Notes: generated by a model not told the origin, from the sequence alone. A stretch of 64,000 bases of DNA from Psychrobacter sp. PL19 (GCF_017875835.1 NZ_JAGING010000001.1:2604001-2668000); one strand, 5' to 3'; counted from the stretch's first letter, positions 45,915 through 55,384 are shown. Program-made: numbers and translations.

Positions 45915-47549
45915 ATGAAAGAGCCAAAAAAAATCCCTCAAGTATTACTTGATAAATTTCAACGCAGGCTTTATAGCACTAAACACAAGGTTGGAGAGGA
46001 TAATGTCAATATTCTCGGTTTAGAACTCCACAACCCTGTATTTTTTGTCACCGCTCTCGCGGTTATTGCTTTTGTATTATTCGCTCTGCTGCTCCCTGAT
46101 ATTGCTAACTTATGGCTCAATGGTACCAAAAATTGGGTAGTCAACAGTTTCGATTGGCTGTTTATCAGCGTGGCCAACATCATGGTGGTATTCTGCCTAC
46201 TGCTTATTGTCTCACCCTATGGCAATATTCGCATTGGCGGTATCAATGCCACGCCCGACTTTAAGCGGGGCTCTTGGCTGGCGATGCTATTCGCTGCCGG
46301 AATGGGCATTGGCTTGATGTTCTGGAGTGTCGCTGAGCCTTTAGCGTATGCTAGCGGTTGGGCAGGTACACCACTGGGTATCGAAGCCGACAGTCCCGAA
46401 GCCTTTAGGGCAGCAATGGGCGCGACCATGTATCATTGGGGACTACACCCATGGGCTATCTATGCAGTAGTAGGCTTGTCGTTGGCAATATTTGCCTATA
46501 ATTTTCGCTTTCCCTTGACTATGCGTTCGGTATTTTATCCCCTATTAAAAGAAAAAACCTGGGGATGGCCCGGGCATGTGATTGATGTATTGGCCGTATT
46601 GGCCACTATCTTTGGTTTAGCGACTTCCCTCGGTCTTGGTGCCCAACAAGCGGCAAGTGGACTAAACTACTTGTTTGGTTGGGACTTTGCAGGTAATACT
46701 CTTGAGATAATTATTATCGTATTAGTCACAGGGCTGGCAACTATTTCGGTGGCACGTGGTATTGATGGCGGGGTAAAGTTTTTAAGTAATGTCAATATGC
46801 TGGCAGCCGGATTGCTATTATTATTTGTCTTTTTTGCAGGAAATTCTCTAGGTCTTATCGGTAAAATAGCTGAAACAACCGTTGATTATGTCACTTATAT
46901 TATTCCCTTATCTAATCCGATAGGGCGTACTGATAGTAACTTCTTCCATACTTGGACTGTATTTTATTGGGCGTGGTGGATCAGCTGGTCACCTTTCGTT
47001 GGGATGTTTATCGCCCGAATCTCTAAAGGCCGTACCGTACGTGAATTCATCATTTCTGTCATGCTAGCACCAACCCTAGTGACTATTGTGTGGATGACTG
47101 TATTTGGACAAACGGGTCTCAGTCAATATGCTAACCAAGTTGGAGAGTTATCAGGTGGTGTTAGTAACGCCTCTCTGACCTTATTTCAGATGCTCGATAA
47201 CTTGCCATGGGCGATGATTACTTCGTTAATTGCTATTATCTTGGTAATGGTGTTTTTTGTGACGTCATCAGATTCAGGCTCACTAGTCATTGATACGATT
47301 ACTTCCGGGGGCAAGCTTGAATCTCCTATGTCGCAGCGCGTATTTTGGGCAATTGCCGAAGGCTGTATCGCTATTGCCTTACTCTATGGCGGTGGTACTG
47401 AAGCGCTAAGAACCATCCAAGCAGGCTCTGTTAGTACCGGCCTGCCATTCACTATTCTTTTACTGGTGATGTGTGTCAGTTTATGGCTAGGGTTACGACG
47501 TATTTATAAGGCGCGTGAGCAGATGCTGTCCGAATTAGAAAAGTACTAA
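45915..47549 (+). CDS. BCCT family betaine/carnitine/choline transporter
   Basis: It is a secondary transporter for quaternary ammonium compounds such as glycine betaine or choline, used in osmo- and cold-protection. About twelve membrane helices are visible. The family signatures are AGMGIGLMFWSVAEPL in the third helix region and the Trp-rich WTVFYWAWWISWSPFVGMF followed by RISKGRTVREF. The glycine-rich GMGIG, where BetP has a substrate-coupling GMGID, is compatible with a proton- or sodium-coupled type. Substrate cannot be fixed. The start at MKEPKKIP is chosen since the open frame upstream contains a slippage duplication. AGGAAA lies upstream at somewhat long spacing. Confidence 0.9.
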   Translation: MKEPKKIPQVLLDKFQRRLYSTKHKVGEDNVNILGLELHNPVFFVTALAVIAFVLFALLLPDIANLWLNGTKNWVVNSFDWLFISVANIMVVFCLLLIVSPYGNIRIGGINATPDFKRGSWLAMLFAAGMGIGLMFWSVAEPLAYASGWAGTPLGIEADSPEAFRAAMGATMYHWGLHPWAIYAVVGLSLAIFAYNFRFPLTMRSVFYPLLKEKTWGWPGHVIDVLAVLATIFGLATSLGLGAQQAASGLNYLFGWDFAGNTLEIIIIVLVTGLATISVARGIDGGVKFLSNVNMLAAGLLLLFVFFAGNSLGLIGKIAETTVDYVTYIIPLSNPIGRTDSNFFHTWTVFYWAWWISWSPFVGMFIARISKGRTVREFIISVMLAPTLVTIVWMTVFGQTGLSQYANQVGELSGGVSNASLTLFQMLDNLPWAMITSLIAIILVMVFFVTSSDSGSLVIDTITSGGKLESPMSQRVFWAIAEGCIAIALLYGGGTEALRTIQAGSVSTGLPFTILLLVMCVSLWLGLRRIYKAREQMLSELEKY

Positions 47550-47614
47550 TATGTCTGTTTAAAGATTATTGCCTGACAGGCTATACAATAAAAGGTTTTA
47601 ACCTATTTAAACAT

Positions 47615-47649
47615 AAAAATCCCAGCCTCTAGTGAGCTGGGATTTTTTT
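47615..47649 (+). terminator. Rho-independent terminator after the BCCT gene
   Basis: AAAAATCCCAGC pairs with GCTGGGATTTTTTT around CTCTAGTGA, 65 nt after the stop. Confidence 0.93.
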
Positions 47650-47741
47650 GTAGCGATACGTTTCATATTGGCCAACAAAGATTTTACTCAATTGTTAGTC
47701 TTGGTCGGTATTGTTTTCAATGAGTCTTAACCGCAAGCTTT

Positions 47742-47879
47742 TATAGTCAATGAAAAGTAATGTCGATACATAACCTACTGCTGGCATACGTTTTTCTTGC
47801 TTGCTGTGCTTACGCAGACAGAGGCTGCAAAAAGCTTATACCAGCAGTACCGTCGCGTTTTTAAGGTATTGTAACTGTA
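47742..47879 (+). repeat. Full copy of the 138-bp interspersed repeat
   Basis: Same orientation as the copy at 7.9 kb, from TATAGTCAATGAAAAG to AAGGTATTGTAACTGTA; the right end is slightly degraded. It sits between the convergent BCCT and rraA genes, 49 bp from the rraA stop. Confidence 0.9.
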
Positions 47880-47928
47880 CATATCGACTTCTATTATATA
47901 AGCACCTATGTATCAGTTTCTAAAGCCC

Positions 47929-48462
47929 TTATATGAGAGGCTTCTCGCTAGCAATCATGCCATTGTTGTCGGCATAAATAAACATACCTGAATTTAAGGT
48001 CAAATCACCAAAGCTAATCTCAATATCAGTCTGGCCTTCATCACGGCGGGTTGATTTGCGCGGGACGCAGCCAAGTGCCATGACCCCAATCTCCATCTGT
48101 GCCATGTCATCAACATCACGGACACAGCCATAGACTACTACCCCAGCCCAACCGTGATCGATTGCCGCTTGTGCGATCATATCGCCCAGCAATGCGCAGC
48201 GCATTGAGCCGCCGCCATCAACCACCAATACCTTGCCGTCGCCATTTTTGTCTTTGCCATTACTATTTAGTAGCTCTTTAACACGGCTGTTATCCTCAAA
48301 ACATTTTACAGTCACAATCTCGCCACAAAACTTGTCTTTGGCACCGAAGCTATAAAATGATTTGCTTTCGATATTCGGCAAGCATACTTGCGACTCAGGA
48401 TTGGCATCCAATAAATCACAGGTTACAAAATTTTCTTTATCCATTGCTGTCGACTCCGACAT
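47929..48462 (-). CDS. rraA: RraA family protein (RNase E regulator or HMG aldolase)
   Basis: It has the RraA fold: TCDLLDANPESQVCLPN at the start, FGAKDKFCGEIVTVKCFEDN, VLVVDGGGSMRCALLGDMIA and GWAGVVVYGCVRDVDDM, with the Gly-Asp and Arg-Asp residues that line the conserved cleft. E. coli RraA inhibits RNase E; closely similar proteins are 4-hydroxy-4-methyl-2-oxoglutarate aldolases, and motifs alone do not separate them. The start at MSESTAMD is taken because AAGGAG is 7 nt upstream; an earlier GTG overlaps that box. Length 177 (E. coli 161). Confidence 0.88.
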   Translation of the reverse strand: MSESTAMDKENFVTCDLLDANPESQVCLPNIESKSFYSFGAKDKFCGEIVTVKCFEDNSRVKELLNSNGKDKNGDGKVLVVDGGGSMRCALLGDMIAQAAIDHGWAGVVVYGCVRDVDDMAQMEIGVMALGCVPRKSTRRDEGQTDIEISFGDLTLNSGMFIYADNNGMIASEKPLI

Positions 48463-48619
48463 AGTCACGCTCCTTGTTGATTACTAAATGTTGATTAGTA
48501 GGCATTAATTATTAGGTATTGTACTTTTGAATAGTCACTTTTTTATTTAATCTGAATATTTTTTCTTCAGGCTAATCATTGTTTCAAGCCTTGTGCTGCG
48601 ATTTATGCCATTGACCAGC

Positions 48620-49321
48620 CTAACGTTTTACCCGGGTCATTGCCAGCATCTGCTTATTTTCAATAATATCAGTGTTAGTAGGCGCCGTTTCAGTACGATA
48701 CTTACGGCGCTCATAGATATCATGCGCAGTCATAGCCATGAAACTTGCTACCCGTTTGGCAGAAATAGGATGCAGTGGTAGCGATTCTGAAATTAAAGGC
48801 GAAATTAGCTTAAAAGCCTTTTGGCTGATACTTTCAAGTGGGCGACCCTTGTGCTTACCTAACAGTAAAGAAGGGCGGAAAATAACCAGCCTGGTGAAAC
48901 CTAGCGCTATAATAGACTGCTCAGTCTCTGCTTTTACACGATTATATAAAAATCGGCTGTCGCTATCAGCATTCATTGATGATAACAAAAAAAAGTTTTC
49001 AATCTTTTTATCTCGGCATAACTTAGCGAAAGTGACATTATGATCATGATCCACTTTTCGGAACGCTTCATCGCTACCAGCCTGCTTTTTGGTGGTACCA
49101 AGACAAGTGAAAGCATCGGTCGTCTGATCTGCGCCAACACTTGCAAACACTTCAGCTAGGTTATCAAAATCATTGATCTGATAAAAGCGCATGCAGGCAT
49201 TAATATAACGCGGTGGACGCCTCGCAATCACAATTAAGGTGTCATAAATTTCGCTGAGCTGATTGACAAGATGCTGCCCTACTAATCCTGTTGCGCCTAT
49301 TACAATTGCTTTTCGCTGCAT
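48620..49321 (-). CDS. Atypical SDR, HTATIP2/YwnB-like NAD(P)-binding protein
   Basis: The 233-residue protein has a Rossmann fold with KAIVIGATGLVGQHLVNQL, ending its third strand at DAFTCLGTTKKQAGS and continuing with FFLLSSMNADSDSRFLYNRVKAETEQ. The YNRVK motif resembles the YxxxK of short-chain dehydrogenases. RLVIFRPSLLLGKHKG is the typical HTATIP2/TIP30 strand. Substrate is unknown. It is upstream of rraA on the same strand with a 157-nt gap. Confidence 0.8.
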   Translation of the reverse strand: MQRKAIVIGATGLVGQHLVNQLSEIYDTLIVIARRPPRYINACMRFYQINDFDNLAEVFASVGADQTTDAFTCLGTTKKQAGSDEAFRKVDHDHNVTFAKLCRDKKIENFFLLSSMNADSDSRFLYNRVKAETEQSIIALGFTRLVIFRPSLLLGKHKGRPLESISQKAFKLISPLISESLPLHPISAKRVASFMAMTAHDIYERRKYRTETAPTNTDIIENKQMLAMTRVKR

Positions 49322-49440
49322 AATTTATCCATCTTTTATATTTATAAAACGATATCTCTATAAAGTCGCACTGGTTAATACATTGTCGGTTCATTGACAG
49401 TCATCAGGGCGTGATGAGCATTCGTACTACCTTAGCAGCA

Positions 49441-49578
49441 CTATAGTCGATCCAATTTAAAAAGGACATACTACTACTGGTACGGATTTTTTGTAGCTTC
49501 TGTCATACTTACGAACAGCAAGCAAAAAAATCATACCAGCCGCACGTTACTATGGACAACACTCTTTCATTTTGAACT
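49441..49578 (-). repeat. Diverged relative of the 138-bp interspersed repeat
   Basis: It has the same layout and size as the reverse-oriented copies: CTATAGTCGATC start, CTACTGGTACGGATTTTTTGTAGC, CAGCAAGCAAAAAAATCATACCAGC and a GAACTGA end. Many point differences suggest an older copy or a separate subfamily. It lies in the divergent gap between the SDR gene and rpsT; nothing else is seen there apart from the rpsT promoter. Confidence 0.6.
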
Positions 49579-49763
49579 GACGATATCAACAAGACGGGTT
49601 TGGAAAGGTTATGGTTATAGATAAAGCTATAAGTTACGTTATAAATCACGCAATTGCCCACATTTATTGTAAGAGATTTTGTCAGGTTATTGGTTGCTAA
49701 TGAACGAACCAGTCAAAAAGTACAGATTAACACAACTTCTTTGCGCTTTAACCGTCAAATATA

Positions 49764-49792
49764 TTGTTCTAGGCACAATAATTTGTTAAGAT
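49764..49792 (+). promoter_or_regulatory. Probable rpsT promoter
   Basis: TTGTTC at 49764-49769 and TAAGAT at 49787-49792 are 17 bp apart, followed by a GC-rich ACCGCC that resembles a stringent-type discriminator. It gives a leader of about 175 nt. A second promoter closer to the gene is possible. Confidence 0.45.
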
Positions 49793-49974
49793 AACCGCCT
49801 TTACACGTCGAGGCTGTTTAATTATTCCAAATAGCCTCAGCGTATGCGATGACTTACTTATATTTGGCATCGATATTATATTTGACGAGACGGCTACTCA
49901 TCAAATATGATTGTTAAACATATTATTACAATCAACATTCATATTTTTATCTGTCTTTTATCAAGGAGATACGC

Positions 49975-50241
49975 GTGGCTAACACTGCACAAGCTCGTAA
50001 ACGCGCCCGTCAAAATACCAAACGTCGTCAGAATTCTGCATCACAACGTTCAATGGTTCGTACATATTTAAAGCGTATTGATGCGGCAATCGCAGCTAAA
50101 GATTATGACGCGGCTACCGAAGCTTACAAAAGAGCGGTACCAGTTATTGATCGCATGGCTGACAAAGGTATTATTCATAAGAATAAAGCGGCTCGTCGTA
50201 AGAGCCGCCTGAACAAGACAATCAAAGGCCTACAAGCTTAA
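49975..50241 (+). CDS. rpsT: Ribosomal protein S20
   Basis: It is a 30S primary binding protein. The 88-residue basic protein reads ANTAQARKRARQNTKRRQNSASQRSMVRTY at its start (after Met) and ends HKNKAARRKSRLNKTIKGL. The start is GTG with AAGGAG 6 nt upstream, as the UUG start in E. coli rpsT is also non-AUG, which can lower translation for autoregulation. A terminator follows. Confidence 0.98.
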   Translation: MANTAQARKRARQNTKRRQNSASQRSMVRTYLKRIDAAIAAKDYDAATEAYKRAVPVIDRMADKGIIHKNKAARRKSRLNKTIKGLQA

Positions 50242-50321
50242 GATTTACTCTGTTTAGATCGTATCGCGACTTACCTATTAATACTGCGTCTTGTGATATT
50301 AATTCGAATAACGCGATAACT

Positions 50322-50351
50322 AAAACCTTGCCCTAGTGGCAAGGTTTTTTT
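50322..50351 (+). terminator. Rho-independent terminator after rpsT
   Basis: AAAACCTTGCC pairs with GGCAAGGTTTT around CTAGT and continues with T's, 80 nt after the stop. Confidence 0.95.
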
Positions 50352-50421
50352 ATGTGTCTTTAAAAATTATGTATGTACGAAAATATATATGTATGAAAAT
50401 AGGGGTCTACAGAAATTGGCG

Positions 50422-50560
50422 CTATAGTCAATGAAAAGTAATATCGATACATAACCTACTGCTGGCATACGTTTTTCTTGCTTGCTGTACCTACGCAGAC
50501 AGAGGCTGCAAAAAACTTATACCAGCAGTACCGTCGCGTTTTTAAGGTATTTTAACTATA
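50422..50560 (+). repeat. Full copy of the 138-bp interspersed repeat
   Basis: This is the best-preserved copy at its ends: CTATAGTCAATG on the left and TTTTAACTATAG on the right. A TATAG thus occurs at both outer edges, which may include a target-site TA. It lies between the rpsT terminator and the FAD-monooxygenase gene. The 230 bp after it, up to the FAD gene, show nothing definite. Confidence 0.92.
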
Positions 50561-50791
50561 GATAGATGGCAGCAGGTCAAAATGTAAAATGATCTGAAAA
50601 GACAACCTTCTAGCTAACTCAAATGATTTTACTTTAGCCAGTGGCTTAGTGTGCCTGTGCAACTCTACAAAGTAAGTGGTCTTGATGGTAAGCGAAAGGA
50701 ATGTGTTTTTATGGCTATAACAATCACACTAATTTGTGTGGCGTTTATTTATGCTAAGCTTGTTCGCATATAGATACTTAGGAGAGACTCA

Positions 50792-51943
50792 GTGAAATCA
50801 ATAGATAAGCGTGCCATTGTGATCGGTGGTTCGTTAGCCGGCTTATTCTCAGGGACCCTATTACGTTCTATAGGCTGGCAGGTAGATATTTATGAGCGCT
50901 CGGCTCATGATTTAGACAGTCGAGGCGGTGGTGTTGTTTTGCAAGCTGATGTGGTTACCGCTCTCAAAAAAGCGGGAATTGCGACCGATAAGCTAGGCGT
51001 TGATGCCACTGAACGCTACTACTTACAAAAAGATGGCCGTATCGAAAAAATGGCCATGCGTCAGACACTCACCTCTTGGAATATTCTTTATCGCTCAATG
51101 CGAAGACACTTTCCAGACGAACATTATCACCAAGGTAAGGTTTTAGAGCAGGTACAGTCAGAAGGCGCTAAGGTCACGGCTATTTTTAACGATGGTTCTT
51201 GTGAAACTGGGGATTTATTGATTGGCGCTGACGGGCCAACTTCGACGGTGCGGCAGCAGCTTTTACCTACTTATGTGCCTCAGTATACTGGTTATGTGGC
51301 TTATCGAGGCTTAATTGACGAAGTGGACTTGGCACCAGCAGCGGCCACGATATTTACTGAGCGGTTCGTGTTTTACGACTTCCCAAACTCACATATTTTG
51401 GCCTATGTTATCCCTGGTGAAAACGAGTCACTGGTCCCTGGAAAACGTCGGTTTAACTGGGTTTGGTACGTTAATTACGACGAGGAAACAGAGTTACCTC
51501 ATGTACTCACTGACAAAGATGGTAGACAAAGAGCCAACTCCGTTCCGCCAGGGAGGATGTCCGCTAATGTTGAGCAAGCAATGCGCAGCTACGCAGATCT
51601 TGTGCTCGCTACTCCCTTTAAAGCGCTAATAGCCGCGACTAAAGAGCCTTTTGTCCAGTCAATATTGGACTTGGCTGTGCCGCAAATGGCATTCGATAGA
51701 ATTGCGCTAATGGGAGACGCCGCTTTTATTCCTCGACCTCATACAGCCGCGGGAACAGCAAAAGCGGCGGCAAATGCTATCGCGCTGACAGAGGCACTGG
51801 TCGACCATGAGCATGATATTCCTAAAGCGTTACAGGAATGGGAAGCCAACCAGCTGCCACAAGGAATGCATTTATGTGAACACGGTCGCAACTTAGGCAA
51901 TAACTCTCAGTTTTCTTATGGTAAAGGCCGAACAGCAGGATAG
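50792..51943 (+). CDS. FAD-dependent monooxygenase (PHBH family)
   Basis: The 383-residue protein is a group A flavin hydroxylase. An N-terminal FAD motif reads IVIGGSLAGLFSGTLLRSIG with ER after the second strand (DIYERS). DG-type LLIGADGPTSTVR follows in the middle and the second FAD motif is LMGDAAFIPRPHTAAGTAKAA. The PHTAAGTAKAA form is that of the 2,6-dihydroxypyridine hydroxylase and related subgroup, but the substrate is unknown. The start is GTG with AGGAGAG upstream. No partner degradation genes are near. It may be a mobile accessory gene, since its neighbours are housekeeping. Confidence 0.85.
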   Translation: MKSIDKRAIVIGGSLAGLFSGTLLRSIGWQVDIYERSAHDLDSRGGGVVLQADVVTALKKAGIATDKLGVDATERYYLQKDGRIEKMAMRQTLTSWNILYRSMRRHFPDEHYHQGKVLEQVQSEGAKVTAIFNDGSCETGDLLIGADGPTSTVRQQLLPTYVPQYTGYVAYRGLIDEVDLAPAAATIFTERFVFYDFPNSHILAYVIPGENESLVPGKRRFNWVWYVNYDEETELPHVLTDKDGRQRANSVPPGRMSANVEQAMRSYADLVLATPFKALIAATKEPFVQSILDLAVPQMAFDRIALMGDAAFIPRPHTAAGTAKAAANAIALTEALVDHEHDIPKALQEWEANQLPQGMHLCEHGRNLGNNSQFSYGKGRTAG

Positions 51944-52003
51944 GAGCTTAATAGGCTTGGATAAGGATCGGTAAGCAAACCAGGTCTGTGCTACCCCATA
52001 AAT

Positions 52004-52840
52004 TTAGGTCCACGTCACATCTGGCGGTAGCAGTAATTTACTAGGATGAAACCCACTAGCACGGCAACCTTCTAACAGGGCGGTAACTGGACGAATATAA
52101 ATTTCACCACGCCAGACAAAATAAGCGTTGGCCTGATCGAAGGGCTGGTCATCAAACCATAAAAACACCCCTTCCATCATTTTTGGCCAATCATTCCAGT
52201 CAATTTCAAGTACATCTAGCATCACTGCTAAAAACGCCGATAATAAAGTATCATGACTCACCGCCAACATTAAATGGCCTTGCTGTGGTTGGTGCTGATA
52301 GAACAGTGACAAAATATCTAGCCCACCTTGATAAGCATTTTTAGTGCCTTCAAGGTTGCCCTGTAAAAATCGATTGATAAAGTTAAGCACACCAATCTCT
52401 TTGAATATCGCATTGGCAATCTCAGGCTCAGTAACTAGGCTACCCGGTTCAACCAATAATGATTGATGGGTAATATTACGCCGCAGTCCCGCACCCTCTT
52501 GCATTAGCTGTGCCGTATCAATACAACGCCCAATCGGGCTTGAGATACTATCAACATCAAGCGAATATGGTAAATGGCCTGCCAACCAACGTCCCCAAGA
52601 TTTCGCTAACACGCGACCTTTGGGGGTTAATGGCAACTGATAACTGGCAAAGCCATTACCGTCAGAACGCTCACGTAAAGAGTGCCTAGTAAACAATATC
52701 AGACGCTTATCATGAGGCAACAAGCTGACTGAGGACATCATGCTGTCAGGCAGATGTGCAGGTGCCGGCATGCTTGAACTAGGAGTCGCGAGCTTATCAT
52801 TCGCTATTTCAGGCTGGGGGGAATCGGTGAATTTACTCAT
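52004..52840 (-). CDS. Histidine phosphatase superfamily protein
   Basis: The 278-residue protein has the phosphoglycerate-mutase-like motif as LFTRHSLRERSDG (catalytic His in RHS) and the second histidine in LAVSHDTLLSAFLA. Between them is SSPIGRCIDTAQLMQEG. A disordered Pro/Ser-rich N-terminal part of about 40 residues precedes the domain. It may be a phosphatase of small molecules or phosphoproteins; no subtype can be named. The start MSKFTDSP is a choice without a clear ribosome site; an in-frame start further upstream gives a 300-residue form with a poor beginning. Confidence 0.8.
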   Translation of the reverse strand: MSKFTDSPQPEIANDKLATPSSSMPAPAHLPDSMMSSVSLLPHDKRLILFTRHSLRERSDGNGFASYQLPLTPKGRVLAKSWGRWLAGHLPYSLDVDSISSPIGRCIDTAQLMQEGAGLRRNITHQSLLVEPGSLVTEPEIANAIFKEIGVLNFINRFLQGNLEGTKNAYQGGLDILSLFYQHQPQQGHLMLAVSHDTLLSAFLAVMLDVLEIDWNDWPKMMEGVFLWFDDQPFDQANAYFVWRGEIYIRPVTALLEGCRASGFHPSKLLLPPDVTWT

Positions 52841-53100
52841 AGGTGATAGCGTAGCAGATTTTTTGTCTAGAGTGAAAAAAATACAAGTTTCGTAGCAATA
52901 AAACAACCCATTGAACTATATGTGATAATTTTAATTTATTAAGCCATACTTTTAGCATACATCGTTGCTTGGGCGTCCTCATATTGTTTTCAATAAGTTG
53001 AGACACCGAAGCCGTTCATTGTAAATATTACGATCACAAGTATTGTAATAAATAGGCCTAAGGAATCTGACAATGTTGGACTACTGTGTGATTAATATAA

Positions 53101-53898
53101 TCACCCAATCTCAACCACCTTGTCCCAGGCAAACTCTAATGCTGTACTGCTTACTTCATTCGGATAAGCGCGTGGATTGACGATTACTCGAGTATTATGA
53201 ATACGGTAATCAAACGCCTCGTGGGTATGTCCATGTATCCATAACGTAGGTGCCCATGGCTCATGCATCCACGCAGTAAAATCACTGACAAAGGCGGCGT
53301 TACTTGGCAGAGTGTCATACTTTTCAGAGACCGATAACGGGCTGATGCTATGATGGCTCATAACGACTGTTTTTTTGCCCAGCTGTTTGGCCGTTATCAA
53401 CGCTTGCTTCAACCATTGACGTTGCTCGGTATGCAGTTGTATTGATAGTTCAGGGGAAAACAGCTCGCTACCAGCATAGATCTGCTTATAGTCGCGCATA
53501 AATCGCCTAGCAACCACCATGGTGTCTTCATTGGCTTGGTATTGATAGTCAGTCCACAGCGTACACCCTAAGATGCGTACCTCGCCGATATCGATATGTT
53601 GACACTGTAGTACCCGAACACCTTGACCGGACGAGACACTATAGTTGTCCCAAGTCGCCAGCTTGTGGTCGAAGTGCAGGACATCCTCACCAAAGTATTC
53701 ATGATTACCAGAAATAGTAATAATAGGCACTTTTAGATGGGCAGCTTGCTGTTGCAGCCACGGCATACCACTATCACTATTAGCGGTATCGCCAGCGACC
53801 AAGACCAAGTCTGCATCAGTCTTTGGAATATGCCCTATCGGATGTGATTGTCTGGCATAGCTGTCAATGTGTAAGTCACTTAAAATCTGTAATTTCAT
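53101..53898 (-). CDS. Calcineurin-like metallophosphoesterase
   Basis: The 265-residue protein carries the metal-binding motifs LSDLHID, VAGDTANSD, SGNHEYFG, VMSHHSISP and WIHGHTHEAFDY in the usual order. The family includes phosphodiesterases and phosphatases; no subtype is evident. The ATG of MKLQILSDL is preferred to an upstream TTG in frame. A small hairpin (GTGATT-AATAT-AATCAC, 53089-53105) overlaps its stop codon. Confidence 0.88.
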   Translation of the reverse strand: MKLQILSDLHIDSYARQSHPIGHIPKTDADLVLVAGDTANSDSGMPWLQQQAAHLKVPIITISGNHEYFGEDVLHFDHKLATWDNYSVSSGQGVRVLQCQHIDIGEVRILGCTLWTDYQYQANEDTMVVARRFMRDYKQIYAGSELFSPELSIQLHTEQRQWLKQALITAKQLGKKTVVMSHHSISPLSVSEKYDTLPSNAAFVSDFTAWMHEPWAPTLWIHGHTHEAFDYRIHNTRVIVNPRAYPNEVSSTALEFAWDKVVEIG

Positions 53899-53965
53899 AT
53901 TGTCCAATATTAATAAAAATGCAAATTAATTAGAACATCTAGTGTAGCACTTATATAAAATACTG

Positions 53966-54673
53966 CTAGTTTTGAATGCTTTGCAGGATCTTTTGTAATT
54001 TAGCGGCGGGGTCTACAGCTTGAGTAATTGAACGGCCAATGACCAGATAGTCTGCCCCATCGCTTAATGCTTGCTTGGGTGTACAGATCCGCTTTTGGTC
54101 ATCTACACTATCTTCTGGTAAACGAATACCTGGCGTTATCAGTTTAAAGTCAGCGCCACAAAGCGCTTTGATTACTTTTGCTTCTTGTGCTGAACATACC
54201 ACACCATCTAGACCTGCTTGTTTGGTCAGTTGCGCCAATCGGCTGACTTGACCTTCTAAATCATCAGTAACGCCAATTTGAGGCAGCACATCATTACCCA
54301 TAGAGGTCAGTACAGTCACCGCTATTAATAGAGTTTCATAATGACCATCTAACAGCCGCTGTTTGGCCAGTGACATAGCAGCACTGCCGGCACTGGCATG
54401 CACATTGACCATCCACACACCAAGCTCTGCAGCAGCCAATACGGCTTGTGCAGTAGTGTTAGGAATATCATGAAACTTTAGATCTAGAAACACCTCAAAT
54501 TTTCGCTGATGTAACGCTTCGACGATCGCAGGGCCACAGCGAGTAAAGAGTTCTTTGCCTACTTTTAGACGGCACAAACTAGGATCTAAATGATCGGCTA
54601 ATGTTAGAGCAGCGGCCATTGTGAGGTTATCTAGCGCAACAATAACAGGGGAAGTTATTACGTTATTATTCAT
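53966..54673 (-). CDS. pyrF: Orotidine 5'-phosphate decarboxylase
   Basis: It performs the last step of UMP synthesis. The TIM-barrel motifs are [23 protein letters not shown], the catalytic [15 protein letters not shown] and [10 protein letters not shown], then PGIRL and YLVIGRSIT. Length 235 fits. It follows lapA on the same strand by 83 nt, the gammaproteobacterial order ihfB-lapA-(lapB)-pyrF; lapB is not between them here. Confidence 0.97.
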   Translation of the reverse strand: MNNNVITSPVIVALDNLTMAAALTLADHLDPSLCRLKVGKELFTRCGPAIVEALHQRKFEVFLDLKFHDIPNTTAQAVLAAAELGVWMVNVHASAGSAAMSLAKQRLLDGHYETLLIAVTVLTSMGNDVLPQIGVTDDLEGQVSRLAQLTKQAGLDGVVCSAQEAKVIKALCGADFKLITPGIRLPEDSVDDQKRICTPKQALSDGADYLVIGRSITQAVDPAAKLQKILQSIQN

Positions 54674-54756
54674 GTGTAAGCCATTTTATATAAAATATTA
54701 TGGTAAGACGGTCGAAAATATATGCGTTAAATATCATCGTTGTTAGCGCTATAGAA

Positions 54757-55176
54757 TTAATCACGCTTACGCTTGGTTAATGACGCATGAGCGCTGTCAT
54801 TAAGATGGGGGTCACCTGTACTATCTTGGACATTAGTTGCAGTTGCACCGTAGACCGCCTCTTCTACAGTAGGCGCGCTTGCTTGCCGGTCAATGACCAC
54901 ATTAGCCTGTGCCAACTGCTCTTGCAAGCTAGTAGTTAGCTTGGTTAAGCGCGATATTTCCCACTTATTTTGTAATACTCGGAATATTAATAGAGCCAAT
55001 AATAGTCCAATTACGATACCTAATATGAGGCAAAGTATCAGGAGTAGCCCTAGATTCATAGTAGGTGATTGCGAGAACAGCAAATTCACTCCTACTTCGG
55101 TGTTGTTCGCTAATACCAAACCAAGCGCATAAGCAAAGCTTAAAAATAGTAACACAAACAGTAAAAAGCGCATCAT
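54757..55176 (-). CDS. lapA: LapA domain (DUF1049) membrane protein
   Basis: The 139-residue protein has two membrane helices (about 3-23 and 42-66) joined by the short NNTEVGVNLLFSQSPTMNLG, the LapA pattern. A coiled-coil cytoplasmic part (NKWEISRLTKLTTSLQEQLAQ) follows. The last 40 residues are polar and not conserved. LapA works with LapB in controlling lipopolysaccharide synthesis in E. coli. It lies downstream of ihfB and upstream of pyrF on the same strand. Confidence 0.87.
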   Translation of the reverse strand: MMRFLLFVLLFLSFAYALGLVLANNTEVGVNLLFSQSPTMNLGLLLILCLILGIVIGLLLALLIFRVLQNKWEISRLTKLTTSLQEQLAQANVVIDRQASAPTVEEAVYGATATNVQDSTGDPHLNDSAHASLTKRKRD

Positions 55177-55355
55177 GCAGTTGTCTCAGTTATGAATAGA
55201 CGTGACCAATTATGGATAAAGGGTAATAGTGTTAATGATAGTACAAAACCAATCGTAATCGTAATCGTAATCGTAAAAAACGGTCTGATAGTCAGTTCAA
55301 TAAAAACAACCCAGATAAATAAAAATCTATTAGCAATCCAGCTGTTAGATGCCAA
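55173..55355 (-). CDS. Possible small membrane ORF upstream of lapA
   Basis: A TTG-started frame of 60 codons has two hydrophobic stretches and a run of alternating Thr-Ile produced by a 6-bp tandem repeat. Its TGA overlaps the lapA ATG (ATGA), the form of translational coupling. The start is weak and the sequence is partly simple repeat, so it may be meaningless. Confidence 0.2.
   Translation of the reverse strand: MASNSWIANRFLFIWVVFIELTIRPFFTITITITIGFVLSLTLLPFIHNWSRLFITETTA
55251..55276. repeat. 6-bp tandem repeat (AATCGT x 4)
   Basis: Four perfect units of AATCGT plus AA lie in the gap between ihfB and lapA. The unit is short enough for slippage; if the overlapping small frame is coding, a change of one unit adds or removes a Thr-Ile pair without a shift. 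Confidence 0.9.
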
Positions 55356-55384
55356 GCTGCTCTTTATGCACCAATATTTATACG

